Below are positions 15,453 to 26,424 of a stretch of DNA of 64,000 nucleotides, piece after piece. The stretch covers positions 1 through 64,000 of the forward strand of contig JAIXQH010000028.1 of the NCBI GenBank assembly GCA_027484055.1, given 5' to 3'. The notes under the pieces were generated by a model. That model made no database searches, had not been told where the DNA came from, and worked only from the letters and a program-made list of their open reading frames with translations. The stretch comes from Verrucomicrobiaceae bacterium. GTDB taxonomy: Bacteria > Verrucomicrobiota > Verrucomicrobiia > Verrucomicrobiales > Akkermansiaceae. Both the position numbers and the translations under genes were made by a program. The number at the start of each line of letters is the position of its first letter. Within the stretch, counting starts at the first letter, position 1.

Positions 15453-15892
15453 GGCGTAATGCTGACATTACCACCCCCGTTCGGCAACCGACAATATCGC
15501 TCGCGATGATCCGGTGAATGTTTGAAAATTTGAATTGCCAAGGGTCCGTGAATGGCACAGCGTTTGGCCGTTGGAACGATTTATCGGTGCTTGGCGATAG
15601 ATCTTATGATCCACCCTCCTCTGTCCTACCGGATTTAACGTGTGCTTTGTGCCACATCAAGTCGGTCAGCCCTCAGGATTGTGAATCCTTACATTGTTTA
15701 CGGCGTGTAATCCACCGACCGTCGCTTTCAATGGTACATTTCAAACCCCGATTTCACCAATTTATGACCGATCACCTCAAGTGATTTCAGGTCAACCCTC
15801 TCAAAGCGGCAGCCAATGCCACCGAAGAATAGTCCTAGAGCTGCATACCTCCTCGGGACAGCTAAGACGCCTACCTTTTCAATCGATCCCGG
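15453..15892. other. Long leader region upstream of rho
   Basis: A 440-base gap between divergent genes with no coding potential on either strand. It should hold the promoters of both sides and a long 5' untranslated region for rho. rho is autoregulated by attenuation in several bacteria, so a long leader is expected, but I see no specific motif that I can support. Confidence 0.4.
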
Positions 15893-17794
15893 ATGAGTAA
15901 AATTACCGAAGCGGACAACACCCCGCCAACTCCTGACAGCACACCTGCGAAGGCCCCCGCGCGGAAACGAGTCGCTAAATCACTGGTGAGCACCGACGCT
16001 TCCGAGCTGCCGAAGAAGACAGCTGCCAAGAAAACAAGCGCCAAGAAAGCAGCTCTCCCCAAGGAGATTACCCAGAAAACTCCGGCCAAAAAAGTTGCCA
16101 CCAAGCGGGTCGCCAAAAACGCAGCGGCCGCTGATTCCGCGCCAGAGCTCCCTTTCACCAACCTCTCGGCGGATAAGCCCCTGCCTGCCGCAGATGTTCC
16201 ATCGCCTGCGGTAAAAGCGCCAAGGGTGAAAAAAGCCACGGCGGAACCCGCGCCCACAGTTTCGCCCACTCCCGCACCTGAATCTGCGCCCGCGCCTGCT
16301 GAAGCGCGAGTCCAGCCGGAGCGCCGCATCGGTCGCGTGCCGGGTGGTGGCCCACGCGTTCCCCGCGATGAGGCCCCTGCATCCACCGCATCCACTCCCT
16401 TTCCGCCGCCACCGCAGCCGCCCAATCGGGATCTTGATGGACCGCAGGAGCGCCAAGCCCGGCCACCTCAAGACGGCCCACCCCGCGAGAGTCGGAGCAA
16501 GCGTCGCCGCGACAAACGGAAACGCCGCAATAGCGAGCGCCAAGAAAATCAGCCTAACGCACCTCGCCACCAAGGCGGGCAGGGCCACCCGCAGAAAGGC
16601 CAAAACCGCCCGCGGCACGAGGGTCGCCAGCCGCAGGGGAATTACCAGGAAGTCGAAGACCGCCGCCCTGTCCAGCTCACTGGACCCATGATCGAGACCA
16701 ATGGCATGCTCGAACTCGCACCCAAGGGCTTCGGATTTCTCCGCATTCCTGGGAAAAATTTCGAGCAGGCCCGCGACGACGTCTTCGTCACCCCAGAAAC
16801 CATCCGGACCTACAACCTCCGCCTCGGCCAATGGATTCACGGAACCTATCAGGAAGGCCCACGCGGCCCTCAACTGGTAGAAATTTCCAAAGTCAACGAC
16901 CTCACCCCGGAAGAAGCCTCCAAGCTCCCTCATTTCGACGAGCTAAAAGCCATCAATCCCAGCAAACGGATCAGCTTTGAGACCACGCCCTCGCGTTTCA
17001 CCACGCGGGTCGTCGATATCATGGCGCCCGTCGGTCGCGGCCAGCGCGGACTCATCGTGTCCCCTCCCCGTTCTGGGAAAACCACGCTTCTCCTCCATAT
17101 GGCGGAGGCCATTCGCGAGAAGTACGAAGAGCAGATCCATCTTATGGTCGTGTTGGTGGATGAGCGCCCAGAAGAAGTCACCGAATTTCGCCGTGCGCTT
17201 CCCGGCGCAGAAATTTATGCCAGTTCAAATGACGAGCAGGCACGCAGCCACACCCGCATCGCCGAGCTCGCCATCGAGCGGGCGAAGCGCCTCGTAGAAG
17301 CCGGAAAAGATGTCTTCCTCATCATGGATTCCATCACCCGCCTCGCCCGGGCCTACAATGGGAACATGAATAACCGCGGTCGTGGCACGGGCTCCGGCGG
17401 ACTCACCATAGGCTCGCTCGAAGTGCCGCGCCGCCTCTTCGCCGCAGCACGGAACACCCGTGGCGGAGGCTCGCTCACCATCATGGCCACCGCCCTGATC
17501 CAGACAAATTCCCGCGCGGACGAGGCGATTTACATGGAGTTCAAGGGCACCGGAAACATGGAACTCGTGCTCGACCGTAAAATCGCTGAAAACTACATCT
17601 ACCCAGCGGTGGATATTTTTAAATCCGGCACCCGTCGCGAGGAAATCCTGCTCGCCGACCACATGCTTCACAAGATCCACCTCATCCGCCGTGGACTTTC
17701 CGGTCACCGCCCGGCTGAAGCCATGGAACGCTTGCTATTTTTCCTCAAGAAATTCCCAAACAACCCACAAATGTTGCTGGAAATTAAAGGGTAA
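15893..17794 (+). CDS. rho: Transcription termination factor Rho with long disordered N-terminus
   Basis: A 633-residue Rho, over 200 residues longer than the E. coli protein. Residues 1-110 are rich in Lys, Ala and Pro (KKTAAKKTSAKKAALPK), 110-190 in Pro/Ala, and 190-255 in Arg, Gln and Gly. The RNA-binding cold-shock domain follows (about 265-335, MLELAPKGFGFLR), then the hexameric ATPase with Walker A PPRSGKTT (391-398), LMVVLVDERPEEV, LIMDSITRLARAYN (Walker B) and the Q/R-loop region GTGSGGLTIGS. It ends transcripts by RNA translocation. The extension resembles histone H1-type tails. Confidence 0.96.
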   Translation: MSKITEADNTPPTPDSTPAKAPARKRVAKSLVSTDASELPKKTAAKKTSAKKAALPKEITQKTPAKKVATKRVAKNAAAADSAPELPFTNLSADKPLPAADVPSPAVKAPRVKKATAEPAPTVSPTPAPESAPAPAEARVQPERRIGRVPGGGPRVPRDEAPASTASTPFPPPPQPPNRDLDGPQERQARPPQDGPPRESRSKRRRDKRKRRNSERQENQPNAPRHQGGQGHPQKGQNRPRHEGRQPQGNYQEVEDRRPVQLTGPMIETNGMLELAPKGFGFLRIPGKNFEQARDDVFVTPETIRTYNLRLGQWIHGTYQEGPRGPQLVEISKVNDLTPEEASKLPHFDELKAINPSKRISFETTPSRFTTRVVDIMAPVGRGQRGLIVSPPRSGKTTLLLHMAEAIREKYEEQIHLMVVLVDERPEEVTEFRRALPGAEIYASSNDEQARSHTRIAELAIERAKRLVEAGKDVFLIMDSITRLARAYNGNMNNRGRGTGSGGLTIGSLEVPRRLFAAARNTRGGGSLTIMATALIQTNSRADEAIYMEFKGTGNMELVLDRKIAENYIYPAVDIFKSGTRREEILLADHMLHKIHLIRRGLSGHRPAEAMERLLFFLKKFPNNPQMLLEIKG

Positions 17795-17882
17795 TCCCGC
17801 GTCAGTCGGCGGCACGCATAATGCTGTTGCGCTCGGGATAGCAGCTTTCTAGCCTTGCGAACTCGCGCCAAGCCACTTTCCC

Positions 17883-19025
17883 ATGAAATCCTTTCACCAT
17901 TTCCTCGCCACAGCCGCTTCTTTTCTCTGTGTCTTGAGTCTGCCAAGTTGCAAATCTGGCGCTGGAGATACCATCAAAGTCGGTGAATTCGCCTCACTCA
18001 CCGGGAAAGAAGCCACTTTCGGCACCTCCTCCCATGAGGGGACCCTCCTCGCCGTCGAGCAGCTCAACGCAGCCGGTGGAGTCATCGGAAAAAAACTCGA
18101 ACTGATCACCGAGGATGACCAAACGAAAGCTGGCGAACCCGCAAACGCCGTGGGCAAGCTCATTTCCAAAGACGGCGTCGTCGCCATCCTCGGCGAAGTC
18201 GCCTCCAGCCGCTCGCTCGAAGCGGCACCGATCTGTCAGGAAAACAAAATCCCGATGATCTCCCCCGCTTCCACCAACCCGACGGTGACCCAGAAGGGTG
18301 ACTACATCTTCCGCGTCTGTTTCAACGACATCTTCCAAGGCGGCGCACTCGCCAACTTCGCCAGTGGCACGCTCAAGGCAAAAAAAGTGGCCGTCCTCAC
18401 CGATGTCAAAAGTGACTACAGCAAGGGCCTCGCGAAGAATTTCAAAGAAAAATTTACCGCCAGCGGCGGCCAAGTCGGCGTGGAGCTAGACTTCAACGGG
18501 GGCGATAAAGATTTCAAAGGCCAGCTCACCGCCATCAAGTCCGACGCGCCTGACGCGATCTTCCTCCCCGGTTACTACAACGACGTCGCCCTCATCTGCA
18601 TCCAAGCCAAGCAGCTCGGCTTAAATATCCCGATCTTCGGCGGTGACGGCTGGGAAAGTGAAAGCCTGCTCACCATCGGTAAGGATGCCGTGGAAGGTCA
18701 TTATTTCTCCACCCACTGCGCCCCGGATCAAGGCACACCCGAGATGAAAAACTTCATCGAGGCCTATAAAAAACGCTTCAACGGCAAAACCCCAGACGCC
18801 ATGGCCGTGCTCGGCTATGATTCGGCGATGGTGCTGGCCGACGCGATCAAGCGGGCGAACACCACCGAATCCGCCGCCCTGCGTAGCGCGATCGCCGCCA
18901 CCAAAGACTTCGCGGGTGCCAGTGGCACCATCACCCTCAATGCTGACCGAGATGCAGTGAAAGCACTCGTTTTCATCCAAATCAAAGACGGCAAGTTCAC
19001 CTACAGCACCACGGTGAATCCATAA
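17883..19025 (+). CDS. Branched-chain amino acid ABC transporter, substrate-binding lipoprotein
   Basis: A 380-residue periplasmic binding protein of the LivK/LivJ type. The signal ends in LSLPSC, a lipobox, so it is probably a lipoprotein at Cys23. The first domain starts IKVGEFASLTGKEATFG, followed by AAGGVIGKKLELITEDDQ, typical of this family. It delivers a branched-chain amino acid or related amide to the permease encoded just downstream. First gene of a five-gene transporter cluster. Confidence 0.93.
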   Translation: MKSFHHFLATAASFLCVLSLPSCKSGAGDTIKVGEFASLTGKEATFGTSSHEGTLLAVEQLNAAGGVIGKKLELITEDDQTKAGEPANAVGKLISKDGVVAILGEVASSRSLEAAPICQENKIPMISPASTNPTVTQKGDYIFRVCFNDIFQGGALANFASGTLKAKKVAVLTDVKSDYSKGLAKNFKEKFTASGGQVGVELDFNGGDKDFKGQLTAIKSDAPDAIFLPGYYNDVALICIQAKQLGLNIPIFGGDGWESESLLTIGKDAVEGHYFSTHCAPDQGTPEMKNFIEAYKKRFNGKTPDAMAVLGYDSAMVLADAIKRANTTESAALRSAIAATKDFAGASGTITLNADRDAVKALVFIQIKDGKFTYSTTVNP

Positions 19026-19089
19026 CTCGCGGGCTGAATCCAAGCGCTAGCCACTTCCCTAACTCTTCAATCTCACCCCTCTTCCCCAC

Positions 19090-20001
19090 TTGGATTGGTA
19101 TCTCCAGCAGATCATTAACGGGCTCGGGCTGGGAGCGATTTACGCATTGATCGCGCTGGGATACACGATGGTTTACGGCGTGCTGCGCTTCATCAACTTC
19201 GCCCATAGCGACGTGCTCATGTTAGGAGCGTTTACCGCTTTTTACATCGCCCCGAAGATTGAAAAACTCATGGGCCACCAGTCCGTGCTCGGCTGCATCC
19301 TGCTTTTCATCGTCGCCGCCGCGGTCTGCGCCTGCATCGGGATGCTCATTGAGCGGCTCGCCTACCGACCACTGAGAAATCGTCCCAAGCTAACGGTGCT
19401 GATCACCGCCATTGGAGTTTCGCTGTTGATCGAATACACCGCACAAAATGAAAAAGTGCTCGGCTCAGCACCCCAGCCATTTCCGCAACTGCTGCAAGAA
19501 CATAGCATCCATCTCGGAAATCTCATCATTTCTAGCAATGACGTGCTGACCTTGGGTGTCACCATCGTCCTACTCGCAGCGATGTGGTTCGTCGTCCAGA
19601 AGACTCGTATTGGCACGGCGATGCGCGCCGTTTCCTACAATCAGCAAGCGGCCTTGCTCATGGGGGTGCCGGTGAACCGGATCATTTCCTTCACCTTCGG
19701 GCTCGGCTCCGCGCTGGCTGCCATCGCCGGGATTCTCTACGCGATCAAGGCCCCCAGCATCGAGCCACTGATGGGCGTGCAGCCTGGCTTACGAGCCTTC
19801 GTCGCTGCGGTATTAGGTGGTATTGGGAATCTTCCCGGGGCCGTGCTCGGCGGGGTGTTGCTCGGCTTGCTAGAAACTTTCGCGGGCGGCATCCCCGGCT
19901 TGTCGAATTACCGAGATGCCATCGCCTTCGGCATCCTGATTCTGATCCTTTTAGTGAAACCCGCCGGCCTGCTAGGTCGCTCAGCCGTAGAGAAAGTCTA
20001 A
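19090..20001 (+). CDS. livH: Branched-chain amino acid ABC transporter permease LivH
   Basis: A 303-residue inner-membrane protein with about eight helices. GLGLGAIYALIALGYTMVYG and INFAHSDVLMLGAF are hallmark LivH segments. The frame begins with TTG at 19090; no ATG lies nearby and the family's usual start aligns here. It pairs with LivM as the transmembrane channel. Confidence 0.92.
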   Translation: MDWYLQQIINGLGLGAIYALIALGYTMVYGVLRFINFAHSDVLMLGAFTAFYIAPKIEKLMGHQSVLGCILLFIVAAAVCACIGMLIERLAYRPLRNRPKLTVLITAIGVSLLIEYTAQNEKVLGSAPQPFPQLLQEHSIHLGNLIISSNDVLTLGVTIVLLAAMWFVVQKTRIGTAMRAVSYNQQAALLMGVPVNRIISFTFGLGSALAAIAGILYAIKAPSIEPLMGVQPGLRAFVAAVLGGIGNLPGAVLGGVLLGLLETFAGGIPGLSNYRDAIAFGILILILLVKPAGLLGRSAVEKV

Positions 20002-20924
20002 TGCCATTTCTCGGAGCAAAACGCTGGCTACTACTAGGCATCGCACTCGCGATTCTCGCTTCCTATTTCACCCCGTCGTTCAACCGCTACTACCTCGGCG
20101 TCGTCATCGACATCGGCATCGCGATCATCCTCGCCACCAGCCTGAATCTCATCAACGGCCACACTGGCCAGTTCAGCCTCGGCCATGCCGGATTCATGGC
20201 GGTGGGAGGATTCTTCTCCGCGTGGCTGTCACTCCACGTCGGAGAAACAGTGAATGCCTTTTGGTTTTTCCCACTCGCTCTCCTCGCAGGCGGTCTGGTC
20301 GCGGCCGTCGTCGGGCTAGTGGTAGGAGTGCCTTCGCTGCGCCTCCGTGGCGACTACTTGGCCATCGTAACCTTGGGCTTCGGTGAAATCATCCGAGTCG
20401 TCGCCCAGAACACCCAAGCCATCGGCGCAGCAAGCGGTCTGGCAGGCATCCCGAAATTGACGACACTCGGGTGGACCTTCGGCTTCGCGGCCATCACCAT
20501 CTACGCCATCACTGCCTTGGTGAACTCGACTTACGGGCGAGGCTTCATCGCCGTGCACGATGATGAAATCGCGGCCGAGTCCAACGGCATCGACACCACT
20601 CGCACCAAGGTCACCGCATTCGTCACCGGCGCCTTTTTCGCGGGCATCGCGGGTGGACTCTATGCTCACCACAAGCAGTTTCTGTCGCCGACTGGGTTCG
20701 ACTGGGTGAAATCCATCGACATCGTCGTGATGGTGATTCTCGGCGGTATGGGCCGGACGGGCGGAGTCATCGCGGCAGCCGTTTTACTCACGCTCATGCC
20801 CGAGTTCCTGCGCGATTTTTCAGAATACCGGATGATCGTTTACTCGTTGCTCATCATTTTACTCATGCTTCTGCGGCCAGCAGGGCTGTTCTCCTTCAGC
20901 CGTAAACGCCGGATTCCCTCATGA
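20001..20924 (+). CDS. livM: Branched-chain amino acid ABC transporter permease LivM
   Basis: A 307-residue permease. The ATG at 20001 shares its A with the livH stop codon (TAATG). LNLINGHTGQFSLGHAGFMA is the conserved LivM segment. A longer open frame upstream is a shadow of livH. Forms the channel with LivH. Confidence 0.92.
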   Translation: MPFLGAKRWLLLGIALAILASYFTPSFNRYYLGVVIDIGIAIILATSLNLINGHTGQFSLGHAGFMAVGGFFSAWLSLHVGETVNAFWFFPLALLAGGLVAAVVGLVVGVPSLRLRGDYLAIVTLGFGEIIRVVAQNTQAIGAASGLAGIPKLTTLGWTFGFAAITIYAITALVNSTYGRGFIAVHDDEIAAESNGIDTTRTKVTAFVTGAFFAGIAGGLYAHHKQFLSPTGFDWVKSIDIVVMVILGGMGRTGGVIAAAVLLTLMPEFLRDFSEYRMIVYSLLIILLMLLRPAGLFSFSRKRRIPS

Positions 20925-21697
20925 GCGCTCCCCTGCTAGAACTGGACCATGCGACGATTCGCTTCGGAGGGCTCACCGCCGTCTCGGAGCTGGACCTCAC
21001 CATCGGTGAAGGAGAGCTGGTCGGCCTCATCGGCCCAAATGGCGCGGGTAAGACCACCGCCTTCAACATGATCACCGGTGTCTATCAGCCGACGTCTGGT
21101 GACATCCGATTTGCGGGAAAAAGCACCCATGGCATCAAGCCAAACAGACTCGCCGGCTTTGGCATCGCCCGCACGTTCCAGAACATCCGCCTCTTCGCCA
21201 GCCTCAGCGTGCTGGACAACATCCGCGTCGGCGCGCGTCTCCACAATGACCAGGGCTATTTCAGCGCACTCTGGCGGGGGAAATCCTGGAAAAACGCGGA
21301 AGCAAGCACCGAGAAAAACGCACTCGAACTCCTCGAAATCTTCGAACTCGCCCACCTCCGCGACGAGCTTGCCGTCTCGCTACCTTACGGGGACCAGCGC
21401 CGTTTAGAAATCGTCCGCGCGCTCGCCACCCGCCCGAAGTTGCTGCTGCTCGATGAGCCAGCCGCTGGCATGAACCCCTCGGAAAAAGACGCGCTCATGC
21501 GCCTCATTCGCTTTGTGAAAGACCGCTACTCGCTCTCCGTCCTACTCGTCGAGCATGACATGAAAGTGGTCATGGGCATTTGCGAACGCATCGCCGTTTT
21601 AGAATACGGTGTCAAAATCGCCGAGGGCACGCCCAAGGAAGTGCAGCGCCATCCGAAAGTGATCGAAGCGTATCTCGGAGCCGCCGCGATCGAATGA
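20921..21697 (+). CDS. livG: Branched-chain amino acid ABC transporter ATPase LivG
   Basis: A 258-residue ATPase; start overlaps the livM stop (ATGA). Walker A GPNGAGKT (about 38-45), Walker B LLLLDEPAAGMNPSE, H-loop LLVEHDMK. NMITGVYQPTSGDI and IARTFQNIRLF are characteristic of LivG. Powers the LivHM permease with LivF. Confidence 0.94.
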   Translation: MSAPLLELDHATIRFGGLTAVSELDLTIGEGELVGLIGPNGAGKTTAFNMITGVYQPTSGDIRFAGKSTHGIKPNRLAGFGIARTFQNIRLFASLSVLDNIRVGARLHNDQGYFSALWRGKSWKNAEASTEKNALELLEIFELAHLRDELAVSLPYGDQRRLEIVRALATRPKLLLLDEPAAGMNPSEKDALMRLIRFVKDRYSLSVLLVEHDMKVVMGICERIAVLEYGVKIAEGTPKEVQRHPKVIEAYLGAAAIE

Positions 21698-21724
21698 TAG
21701 AACCCTCACCTACCCACCCATTCC

Positions 21725-22432
21725 TTGCTAACCCTCGAAAATCTCCACGTCTCATACGGCTCCATCAAAGCCCTGCACGGGGTGAGCCTCACGGTGCCTC
21801 AAGGGAGCATCGTCACGCTCATCGGCGCGAATGGCGCGGGGAAATCGACCACCTTGCGCGCGTTGTCCGGCTTGGTGAAGACGAGTTCTGGGTCGATCAT
21901 TTACGATGGCCAGCCGATTTCCAAACTCGCGCCTAACCAGATCGTCGCAAAAGGTCTCTGCCACGTCCCCGAAGGGCGCATGGTTTTCGCAAACCTCACC
22001 GTTCACGAGAATCTACGCATGGGCGCTTACCTCCAGCGAGACCGGAAGTGGATCTCCGACCAGATGGACTACGTTTACAGCCTATTTCCACGTCTCCAGG
22101 AGCGGGAAACCCAAGCATCCGGCACCTTGTCCGGCGGTGAGCAGCAGATGTTAGCCATCGGCCGTGCCTTACTGAGTCGGCCGAAGTTTCTGATGTTAGA
22201 CGAGCCATCTCTGGGGATTGCGCCGCTGTTGGTGAAGACCATTTTCGAGCGCATCGTCGAGATCAACCGCGAACAAGGGCTCACCATTTTACTCGTCGAG
22301 CAAAACGCGAATCTCGCGCTCGACGTCTCCAGTTACGCCTACGTGCTAGAAACCGGGAAAATTTTGCTCGAAGGCCCGTCCCCGCAGGTCAAGGCCGACC
22401 CACAAGTCCAAGCCGCCTACTTGGGAGCTTAG
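21725..22432 (+). CDS. livF: Branched-chain amino acid ABC transporter ATPase LivF
   Basis: A 235-residue ATPase, second of the pair. Walker A GANGAGKST (about 35-43), signature LSGGEQQMLAIGRAL, Walker B FLMLDEPSLGI, H-loop LLVEQNANLAL. The first codon is TTG at 21725; LTLENLHVSYGSIKALHGVS is where LivF proteins start. The gap to livG is 27 bases. Confidence 0.94.
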   Translation: MLTLENLHVSYGSIKALHGVSLTVPQGSIVTLIGANGAGKSTTLRALSGLVKTSSGSIIYDGQPISKLAPNQIVAKGLCHVPEGRMVFANLTVHENLRMGAYLQRDRKWISDQMDYVYSLFPRLQERETQASGTLSGGEQQMLAIGRALLSRPKFLMLDEPSLGIAPLLVKTIFERIVEINREQGLTILLVEQNANLALDVSSYAYVLETGKILLEGPSPQVKADPQVQAAYLGA

Positions 22433-23334
22433 TGACGACCGCATCCCTAACTCGTTACATGGAAGCTCAGATCGACTCATTCATCCGCTTTCTTGCAACG
22501 GAGCGCGGATTGTCAGACGCCTACCAAGCCTCGGTGCGGCAGACCTTGGATGCACTAGCCAAGTGGATGACGCAGCCGCTCACCGACATTGGCACCGAGG
22601 AACTGGTGGCGTTTCTAAGTTTGCGAAAAAAGCAGAGTTTGAACGCGGCATCACTGCGGATTACGACGGTGCATTTGAAGATATTTTTCCGTTGGCTGGT
22701 GCTGCGTGGAGTCTTGGAAATGGATCCAGCAGAGCCCTTGTTAGCCCCGCGACCAAGCCGGATCCTGCCGGAGACGTTGCATACGGCGGAGTTGACGAAA
22801 TTATTGGCATCGATCGACCCAGTGCAGCCTTTGGGCCGCCGAGACTTGGCGATGCTTGAGTTATTCTACGCCTCGGGTTTGAGGTTGTCCGAGTTGTGCA
22901 GGGCGCGCTTGGAGATGATGGATTTCGAGGAAGGATTTCTCCGCATCACCGGAAAAGGGAATAAGACACGGATCGTGCGGGTCGGACGCACGGCACTGGC
23001 AGCGATTGCAGATTACCTCGCCAATGAACGCCCGAGCTTGGTTTCAAACAAGACTTCATCGCACCTGTTTCTCAGCGTCCGTGGTGGGCCACTCTCTTCG
23101 GATCGAGTGCGACAAATCGTTAAGGAGCGGGCCAAAGGCGCGGGGATCGATCAGAACTGCTACCCCCATTTACTCCGACACTCGTTTGCAACCCATCTCC
23201 TAGAAGGCGGCGCAGACTTGCGGGTGATCCAAGAGCTGCTCGGGCATGCGGACCTTTCTACGACACAAATTTACACGCACGTGGACCGTCAACGGCTCAA
23301 GGCGGTGCACAAGAAATTCCACCCACGCGGGTAA
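22432..23334 (+). CDS. Tyrosine recombinase of the XerC/XerD family
   Basis: A 300-residue recombinase with an N-terminal core-binding domain (about 12-100) and a catalytic domain carrying the full set: Arg in ASGLRLSELC, Lys in TGKGNKTR, HLLRH (His and Arg), LGHADLSTTQIYTH (His and the nucleophile Tyr). Xer proteins resolve chromosome dimers at dif. The frame opens with GTG at 22432, one base into the livF stop; ATG 22459 is an alternative. It lacks the extra helix insert that marks integron integrases, so it is not the source of the cassette array. Confidence 0.9.
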   Translation: MTTASLTRYMEAQIDSFIRFLATERGLSDAYQASVRQTLDALAKWMTQPLTDIGTEELVAFLSLRKKQSLNAASLRITTVHLKIFFRWLVLRGVLEMDPAEPLLAPRPSRILPETLHTAELTKLLASIDPVQPLGRRDLAMLELFYASGLRLSELCRARLEMMDFEEGFLRITGKGNKTRIVRVGRTALAAIADYLANERPSLVSNKTSSHLFLSVRGGPLSSDRVRQIVKERAKGAGIDQNCYPHLLRHSFATHLLEGGADLRVIQELLGHADLSTTQIYTHVDRQRLKAVHKKFHPRG

Positions 23335-23340
23335 GTGGAC

Positions 23341-24054
23341 TCAGCGGTAGGGCTTGATTTCCAAGACCGGCGCAGTCCCACCCTCGCTAGGAGGTGTCGG
23401 CGTGGTGGGTAGGACTGGAGCTGGCGTTTTAACTTCAGTCGGTGGATTCGGTGCTGCGACGACAGGCTCGTTCGCCGCAGGCTCATCGGCGACAGCTTGT
23501 GCCACCGGTGGCACTTCGACGCGGATGGCTTGGAAAAGATGATTGAAATTGTGGCGAATGACGGCGGGGAATGAAACCCGACCCGCCTCCACGATGTTTT
23601 CCCGCAGAAGCTTCGCGGAAAGATTCGCCACTAGGTCTGCGCCCACTTGCACGGCGAAGTCGGGGTTGACGATGGTCTTCGTCGCATCTGCCGCTCCTAA
23701 GATCACGTCGCTTTTGATCGAGCGTCCTTGGATGGCGATGTTCGACTGCGCGGAGACGACGGCCCCTTTCGGGTTCACCGTGATTTCAAGGGTGGCATGG
23801 TCATTCGTCGCCAGCCAGCCACGGACATTGTCGATGCGGACTGAGACGAAAATCCCGCCTTCGGGCGTGGGGCTGAACTCAGGTTTGTAAGTCCGATAAT
23901 CAGCACCGGAGAGCGAGTATTCGGCGATGGATTTGTCATTCTTTTTCCAACCACCGAGGCTTTTGCCGAAGGCTTGCTCGTCGATGGTGACCTCTGCCAG
24001 TGAGGGCATGATGCATCCTGCAAACGCAGCGAAGATGAGAAGCGTGAATTTCAT
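23341..24054 (-). CDS. Secreted protein with proline-rich tail, unknown function
   Basis: A 237-residue protein with a signal peptide (residues 1-20, cut after PSLA). The central domain (about 21-175) is compact and mixed alpha/beta, with GGIFVSVRIDNVRGWLATND. From about 180 the chain is Pro/Ala/Thr-rich and low in complexity. No family recognised; it lies in the same direction as the YkvA-type gene upstream. Confidence 0.72.
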   Translation of the reverse strand: MKFTLLIFAAFAGCIMPSLAEVTIDEQAFGKSLGGWKKNDKSIAEYSLSGADYRTYKPEFSPTPEGGIFVSVRIDNVRGWLATNDHATLEITVNPKGAVVSAQSNIAIQGRSIKSDVILGAADATKTIVNPDFAVQVGADLVANLSAKLLRENIVEAGRVSFPAVIRHNFNHLFQAIRVEVPPVAQAVADEPAANEPVVAAPNPPTEVKTPAPVLPTTPTPPSEGGTAPVLEIKPYR

Positions 24055-24102
24055 GATGGAGGGCTAAGAAAGCTGGCGAGTGATACGATTTCGGAGGCGT
24101 TT

Positions 24103-24420
24103 TTATTCGGAAAATTCGCTGGGAGGCTTCGGATTGACCGAGCCGAACAGGCGTTCCACTTGGATACTGGCTTTGTCTTTATGCTCGTCCTTGATGTAGG
24201 CAGCCACCGTGCCAAGTGCCGCGACCAGCGCTCCCCAGTCGTCGCCATAGCCCACACCGGGGATCATGTCCGGCACGAGGTCCGTGGGTAAAACGAGGTA
24301 GCCGAGTGCGCCGATGATCACCCCCTTCGCCCATGTCGGAGTGTCACGATCCTGCAAGCAGTAGAAGAGCGTGAGGGCAGTGAGTAGCGTTTTCCGCCCG
24401 GCGCTGAGAGTCGCCTTCAT
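24103..24420 (-). CDS. YkvA/DUF1232 membrane protein
   Basis: A 105-residue protein from ATG 24420; the frame extends to 24498 but the added residues are Pro/Arg-rich and not typical. The family core [20 protein letters not shown] followed by [19 protein letters not shown] matches DUF1232, a short membrane-associated domain of unknown biochemical role. Divergent from the helicase gene. Confidence 0.85.
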   Translation of the reverse strand: MKATLSAGRKTLLTALTLFYCLQDRDTPTWAKGVIIGALGYLVLPTDLVPDMIPGVGYGDDWGALVAALGTVAAYIKDEHKDKASIQVERLFGSVNPKPPSEFSE

Positions 24421-24679
24421 GAGAGTCCGCCACAGCCGAGGCGCGGAATACCAGCGCGGAGCGGAAAGTCGGGGAGGAAGCGATGGCGGAAAAGACATAC
24501 AAGTGGCGACGCGAGAAAATGGCTCATTTCTCAGCGCAGGGCAAGGACAAGCCTGCCGGACACCGCCTTCAACTCATGAAAATCACATCCGTGCTTGTTT
24601 TATCTCAAAAATCAGACATAGCCTCACCGCCCGACGCGACAGAAGGACTGACGAGGCGGATTATAGACTTACATTTCTC

Positions 24680-26401
<1,722 letters not shown>

Positions 26402-26424
26402 TTCACTATTGCGAGAACTGATGC

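Noticed and set aside
16050-16930. Long minus-strand open frames opposite rho (up to 317 codons)
   Set aside because: They are mirror frames of the high-GC, low-complexity N-terminus of rho, with Gly/Arg-rich translations and no domain.
22432-23334. Tyrosine recombinase as the integron integrase of the array
   Set aside because: It lacks the additional IntI-specific helix between the HxxR and preceding motifs, is over 12 kb from the array on its distal side, and follows the livF gene directly. It is an ordinary Xer protein.
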